Of a stretch of 64,000 bases of DNA, positions 60,606-64,000 are shown one piece after another. The position numbers and the translations under genes were made by a program. The stretch spans positions 930,001 through 994,000 of the forward strand of contig NZ_CP064031.1 in NCBI RefSeq assembly GCF_049532895.1, in the 5' to 3' direction. The stretch is from Dyella_B acidisoli. GTDB lineage: Bacteria > Pseudomonadota > Gammaproteobacteria > Xanthomonadales > Rhodanobacteraceae. Under the pieces are notes generated by a model. The model saw only the letters and a program-made list of their open reading frames with translations, ran no database searches and was not told where the DNA came from. Position 1 is the first letter of the stretch; every line of letters begins with the position of its first letter.

Positions 60606-62087
60606 TCAGTTGCTGCGCTGTCGTTCGCTGGAGCTTGGAATGCGCAGGATTTCCCGGTATTTCGCCACCGTGCGGCGCGCTACCTGAATGCCTTTGTTAT
60701 GCAACTCCTCGGCGAGTGCCTGGTCGGAGAGCGGCTTGCGTGGATCTTCGTTATCGACCAGCTTGCGCAGCATGGCCTGGATGGCGGTGGCGGACGCGCT
60801 GCCGCCGTCTTCGGTGGATACGCCGCTGGAGAAGAAATATTTCAACTCGTAGGTGCCGCGCGGCGTGTGAATGTATTTACGGGTAGTTACACGTGAAATG
60901 GTTGATTCGTGCATACCTACCTCCTCGGCCACTTCGCGCAGCACCAGCGGCTGCATCGCTTCCGGACCGTAGTCCAGGAAGGCGCTCTGCCGGCGCACGA
61001 TGGCTTCCGCCACCTTCATAAGTGTTTCGGCACGGGATTCCAAACTTTTAATCAGCCAGCGCGCTTCCTGCAATTGGCCGCGCATCCAACTTGCATCATC
61101 GCTGCGCGCCTGCGCGATCAGGCTGCAATAGTGCTGGTTGAGGCTGAGCTTGGGCTGGCTGTCCGGATTGATCAGTACGCGCCAACGCGTGCCGTCCTTG
61201 CGTGCATAGACGTCGGGCGCGACGTATTCCACGGGCGTGGTATCCATCGCCGCGCCAGGGCGCGGATCAAGGCTGCGGATAAGAATCGCCGCGCCGGTTG
61301 CTTCTTCCTCGGTTGCGTGCAAACGACGGGCAAGCTTGACCATGTCGTTGCGTGCAAGGAGTTCCAGTTCGTGCTGGACGATTTGCAACGCGAGGTCGCG
61401 ATACGGCGTGCTTGGATCGAATTGCTCGAGCTGTGCGCGCAGGCAATCGGGAAGATCGATGCTCGCCACGCCAGCAGGATCAAAGCGCTGCAATTGGCGG
61501 CGCACCGCATCCACTTCTTCGACCGTGGCTTTCAGATGTGGCGGCAGCGCTGCGAGCACCGCTTCAATGCCTTCACCTAGATAACCGTCTGTGTTAAGTG
61601 CGTCGATCAATACCGTGGCGATCGCCTTGGCGCGCGGTTCCATCGGCGTGAGGTTGAGCTGCCACAGCAGATGTTCCTGCAACGATTCGGGCGCCGCGTT
61701 TTGCGGTTCCATGCCTTCGTCGTCGCGATTGCTCGAGCTGCCGTTACCGTTGCCGTTGGTGGCGGAGAAATCGATCGGCTCGTCGGAACTGATCTCCGGT
61801 TCGGTCCACTCCGGCGCTTCGTCGTTGGCGTCGTTGCTGGACGTCGAACTGCTACTGCTGGCGGCGTTCAACGATTCGAATTCGTTGTCGTATTCGCCGT
61901 CGGCTTCTGTTTCGTCCTGCTCCAGCGAAGCATCTTCGGCGAACTCGAGCAGAGGATTGCTCTCAGCGAGTTGACGCAACTCGGCAGCCAGCTCCAGTTG
62001 CGACAATTGCAGTAGGCGAATGGCCTGTTGCAACTGCGGCGTGAGAGCCAGCTGTTGATTGAGACGGAACTGAAGCCCTGGTTTCAT
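60606..62087 (-). CDS. rpoN: RNA polymerase sigma-54 factor
   Basis: 493 aa. The N-terminal Gln-rich region I (MKPGLQFRLNQQLALTPQLQ) binds activators. An acidic Asp/Glu/Ser region II follows, then the core-binding domain, the HTH (VLREVAEEVGMHESTISRVT), and the RpoN box ARRTVAKYREI at the C-terminus, which reads the -24 element. It supplies the sigma factor required by the promoter at 14564 and the regulator at 34616. Confidence 0.97.
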   Translation of the reverse strand: MKPGLQFRLNQQLALTPQLQQAIRLLQLSQLELAAELRQLAESNPLLEFAEDASLEQDETEADGEYDNEFESLNAASSSSSTSSNDANDEAPEWTEPEISSDEPIDFSATNGNGNGSSSNRDDEGMEPQNAAPESLQEHLLWQLNLTPMEPRAKAIATVLIDALNTDGYLGEGIEAVLAALPPHLKATVEEVDAVRRQLQRFDPAGVASIDLPDCLRAQLEQFDPSTPYRDLALQIVQHELELLARNDMVKLARRLHATEEEATGAAILIRSLDPRPGAAMDTTPVEYVAPDVYARKDGTRWRVLINPDSQPKLSLNQHYCSLIAQARSDDASWMRGQLQEARWLIKSLESRAETLMKVAEAIVRRQSAFLDYGPEAMQPLVLREVAEEVGMHESTISRVTTRKYIHTPRGTYELKYFFSSGVSTEDGGSASATAIQAMLRKLVDNEDPRKPLSDQALAEELHNKGIQVARRTVAKYREILRIPSSSERQRSN

Positions 62088-62380
62088 GCCTGCCGAAACG
62101 GTTAAGACAACCTCATCCTAACCCTTCGCCGGAATGTCGGCCATAGTTGTCGCGAGGGGAATGATTGCGTCGTAACGTGGATGTGAAGCGGCGCAAATTA
62201 GGCTTGTGCGGGCGAATAAGTTGGAGTATTTACCAGAGATTCGAACAGGCGTGGTCCGTGTGCTATTCGAATGTGCCGAGGCTGGGTTTACCGGACTCGG
62301 CGATACGGATCAGTCATTTGACGTGCTGATCCGCAGCCGGTCGTCCGCAGTCTGGTTAACCGGATGCTTTCAACCACCGC
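62088..62380. other. Non-coding gap between lptB and rpoN
   Basis: 293 bp without a supported gene. It contains a perfect 8-bp stem CGGATCAG/CTGATCCG (62306-62313 and 62326-62333) and a looser ATTCGAA/TTCGAAT pair (62239-62271). It presumably holds the lptB terminator and the rpoN promoter, but no clear boxes were found. Confidence 0.5.
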
Positions 62381-63100
62381 TTACAGGCGGAATTCGCGAC
62401 CCAAGTACACTTCACGCACCCGTTCATCGGCCAGGATATGCGCCGGGGTGCCGCGCGAGAGCACCTCGCCTTCGTTCATGATGTAGGCACGATCGCAGAT
62501 GCCGAGTGTTTCGCGCACGTTGTGGTCGGTGATCAGCACGCCGATGCCGCGTTCCTTCAAGTGCCGCACGATGCGCTGGATTTCGCCCACCGAGATCGGG
62601 TCGACGCCGGCGAACGGTTCGTCCAACAGCATGTAGCGCGGCTGTGCAGCGAGGGCGCGCGCGATCTCCACGCGACGACGCTCGCCACCGGACAGGCTGA
62701 TGCCTTTCTGTCCCGCGATGTGCGCGATTTTCAGTTCGTCCAGCAGGCTTTCCAGTTCGGCATCGCGCTTGCGTTGATCGAGTCCTTGGCGCAATTCCAG
62801 CACGGCCATGATGTTGTCGGCCACGCTCAGGCGACGAAATACGGAGGCTTCCTGCGGCAGGTAGCCGATGCCGAGCTTGGCGCGCGAATGCATGGGCAGG
62901 CCGGTGATGTCCTGCTTGTCAAGCTTGATCGCACCGCCGTCGGCCTCGATCAGGCCCACGATCATGTAGAAGCAGGTAGTTTTACCGGCGCCATTGGGGC
63001 CGAGCAGGCCCACTACTTCGCCCTGGCGGATCGAGAACGCGAAATCGCGCACGACTTGGCGCGCGCGGAAACTCTTTTGCAGACCTTCTGCGGAAAGCAT
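62381..63100 (-). CDS. lptB: LPS export ABC transporter ATP-binding protein LptB
   Basis: 239 aa ATPase that powers LPS extraction with LptF/LptG. Walker A GPNGAGKTT, Q-loop region, GIGYLPQEASVFRRLSVADN, signature SLSGGERRRVEIARALA, Walker B LLDEPFAGVDPISVGEIQ, switch His in ITDHNVRETL. It follows lptA by 7 bp. The sequence is close to the LptB consensus. Confidence 0.96.
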   Translation of the reverse strand: MLSAEGLQKSFRARQVVRDFAFSIRQGEVVGLLGPNGAGKTTCFYMIVGLIEADGGAIKLDKQDITGLPMHSRAKLGIGYLPQEASVFRRLSVADNIMAVLELRQGLDQRKRDAELESLLDELKIAHIAGQKGISLSGGERRRVEIARALAAQPRYMLLDEPFAGVDPISVGEIQRIVRHLKERGIGVLITDHNVRETLGICDRAYIMNEGEVLSRGTPAHILADERVREVYLGREFRL

Positions 63101-63107
63101 TTACGGG

Positions 63108-63716
63108 TTATTCCTTCGATGCGCTGCTGGCGGACGCCGGCGCGCTGGGTGACGGTGCGGGCTTGGCGGGCGCAGGCGGTGTGGCCGGCGCACCGTGCTT
63201 CGGCGGCGGCAGCGGTTTTTGCTTCGGCAGGAAGGTCATGGTGACCTGACCCGCGCCACCGCTTTCGCCGACCATGTAGCCGGTCTGCGTGTTGTAGGTA
63301 AGCTTGGCACCGCGCGCATCACCCTTGTTCTGCTGATGCACGTAGGCGGTGCCGGTGAGGATCGCCACGCCGTTGACGTTGTCGTAGTACAGCTGATCGG
63401 CATCACCGGTCATCAAGTTGCCGTTGTCGTCGATCTGTTCAATGTGCGGACGCTTTTGTGGCGTGCCGGTCACAACGATGTGATCGACCGACGTGTCTTC
63501 CTTGGCCGTGTAGATTTTGGCGATGTCGCCGATGAGCTTCATCGTGCCCTGGTTGATCAGCACGCTGCCTTTGAAAGTGCTGATGGTGTTGGGCTGGTTG
63601 TAGCCGTCGAAGCTGTCGGCATGTACGACGTGAATCGGCTGGTTGCGATCATCCTGTCGCGCCATCGCAGGTTGCAGGAGCAGCAGCCCCGTGGCCAGCA
63701 GACTGAGCCGTAGCAT
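63108..63716 (-). CDS. lptA: LPS transport periplasmic protein LptA
   Basis: 202 aa from ATG 63716 (MLRLSLLATGLLLLQPAMAR, signal peptide). The OstA/LptA beta-jellyroll core includes PIHVVHADSFDGYNQPNTIS, FKGSVLINQGTMKLIGD and TGDADQLYYDNVNGVAILTG. A Pro/Ala-rich C-terminal tail of about 40 residues is an extension not essential to the fold. It forms the periplasmic bridge for LPS; its start overlaps the lptC end by 68 bp. Confidence 0.93.
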   Translation of the reverse strand: MLRLSLLATGLLLLQPAMARQDDRNQPIHVVHADSFDGYNQPNTISTFKGSVLINQGTMKLIGDIAKIYTAKEDTSVDHIVVTGTPQKRPHIEQIDDNGNLMTGDADQLYYDNVNGVAILTGTAYVHQQNKGDARGAKLTYNTQTGYMVGESGGAGQVTMTFLPKQKPLPPPKHGAPATPPAPAKPAPSPSAPASASSASKE

Positions 63717-64000
63717 TTTTCTGGCGCGGATACAGGAAACCGTGCACGTCATGGAGCAACTCCAAGTGGTTATCGTTGAGGCTGGCACGCATGCCGACGC
63801 CGTTCATTACGCTTTGTCCTTGCGTCAGAGTGGCCGGGTCCGCGGTTTCCATGCGGTTCTCTTTCGGCCAGCCCGTGACATTCGAGGTGTGTAATGTTGC
63901 CATGGGACTTTGCGCGTAGGCAGGGCGGCACATGTACACCGCACCATCCAGCCGCATTTCCGTGCCGCTCTTGTTGACCCAGCCGTATGGTGCATTGCCT
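63649..64000 (-). CDS. lptC: LPS export protein LptC, C-terminal part (truncated by the window edge)
   Basis: The frame is open from the right window edge to a stop at 63649; about 116 residues are visible. WVNKSGTEMRLDGAVYMCRP, then TLHTSNVTGWPKEN, METADPATLTQGQSVMNGVG and MRASLNDNHLELLHDVHGFL are the LptC beta-jellyroll end. A short Ala/Gly-rich tail continues over the lptA start. LptC links the LptBFG transporter to LptA. Its N-terminal membrane anchor lies outside the window. Confidence 0.9.
   Translation of the reverse strand, partial: GNAPYGWVNKSGTEMRLDGAVYMCRPAYAQSPMATLHTSNVTGWPKENRMETADPATLTQGQSVMNGVGMRASLNDNHLELLHDVHGFLYPRQKNATAQSAGHGAAAPATCDGATG

Noticed and set aside
62206..62481. 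91-codon plus-strand ORF in the rpoN-lptB gap
   Set aside because: It runs into lptB antisense, has no RBS and no recognisable protein features.

Overview
The window looks like chromosome of a Xanthomonadales gammaproteobacterium, most likely the Rhodanobacteraceae (Dyella/Luteibacter/Rhodanobacter group). This is inferred from high GC, the order ribE-ribBA...ribH-nusB-thiL-pgpA, the block lptC-lptA-lptB-rpoN-hpf-hprK-rapZ-EIIA-ptsH-ptsI, the pssA-holD-like-rimI cluster, and dense palindromic intergenic repeats. There are no rRNA or tRNA genes, no CRISPR array and no transposase. Both edges cut genes: ribD on the left, lptC on the right.

Layout. (1) 1-11.6 kb: riboflavin and thiamine genes. 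These are ribD (partial), an FMN riboswitch with a leader that can fold in alternative ways, ribE, ribBA with a degenerate GTP cyclohydrolase II half, ribH-nusB, and thiL-pgpA. They are interrupted by an MDR oxidoreductase with a divergent LysR gene, a secreted GH3 beta-glucosidase and an LD-carboxypeptidase. (2) 11.6-14.5 kb: a secreted protein of unknown function, an aldo/keto reductase, and a Fur-box-controlled hemP followed by an unknown gene. (3) 14.5-37.5 kb, the highlight: a 23-kb envelope/efflux locus. A near-consensus sigma-54 promoter precedes a HlyD-type adaptor, one MacB/LolD-type ATPase, and TWELVE FtsX/MacB-type permease genes in six tandem A-B pairs. These are followed by an exported S33-type hydrolase, an exported L,D-transpeptidase-like protein, a sigma-54-dependent response regulator and an NtrY-like histidine kinase. 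RpoN itself is encoded at 60.6-62.1 kb. (4) 37.7-45.7 kb: SPFH/NfeD pair, ThrE-like exporter, H-NS-like protein, ProS, a DUF4124 protein, PssA, a HolD-like protein and RimI. (5) 45.9-55 kb: ValS, an unknown protein, an XRE/hydrolase/NTF2 operon with a perfect palindrome in its promoter region, TsaB, and a divergent YeiH/YeiE-type pair. (6) 55-64 kb, minus strand: phosphotransferase regulatory proteins, RapZ, HprK, Hpf, RpoN, and LPS transport LptB-LptA-LptC.

How it fits together (inference): the kinase/regulator pair would sense an envelope signal and, with RpoN, switch on the adaptor/ATPase/permease array. Each A-B pair could form a heterodimeric membrane unit sharing one ATPase and one adaptor, with two exported envelope enzymes made alongside. 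The A-type permeases share a periplasmic Cys pair not seen in the B-type. I know of no experimental description of a six-pair array of this kind. The PTS block has EI, HPr, a mannose-class EIIA, HprK and RapZ but no sugar permease. No ptsN lies between hpf and hprK, so the block looks regulatory.

Genes are separated by several families of palindromic repeats. Some occupy the likely terminator position, one sits inside the efflux operon, and one 268-bp multi-arm inverted repeat lies between rapZ and the EIIA gene.
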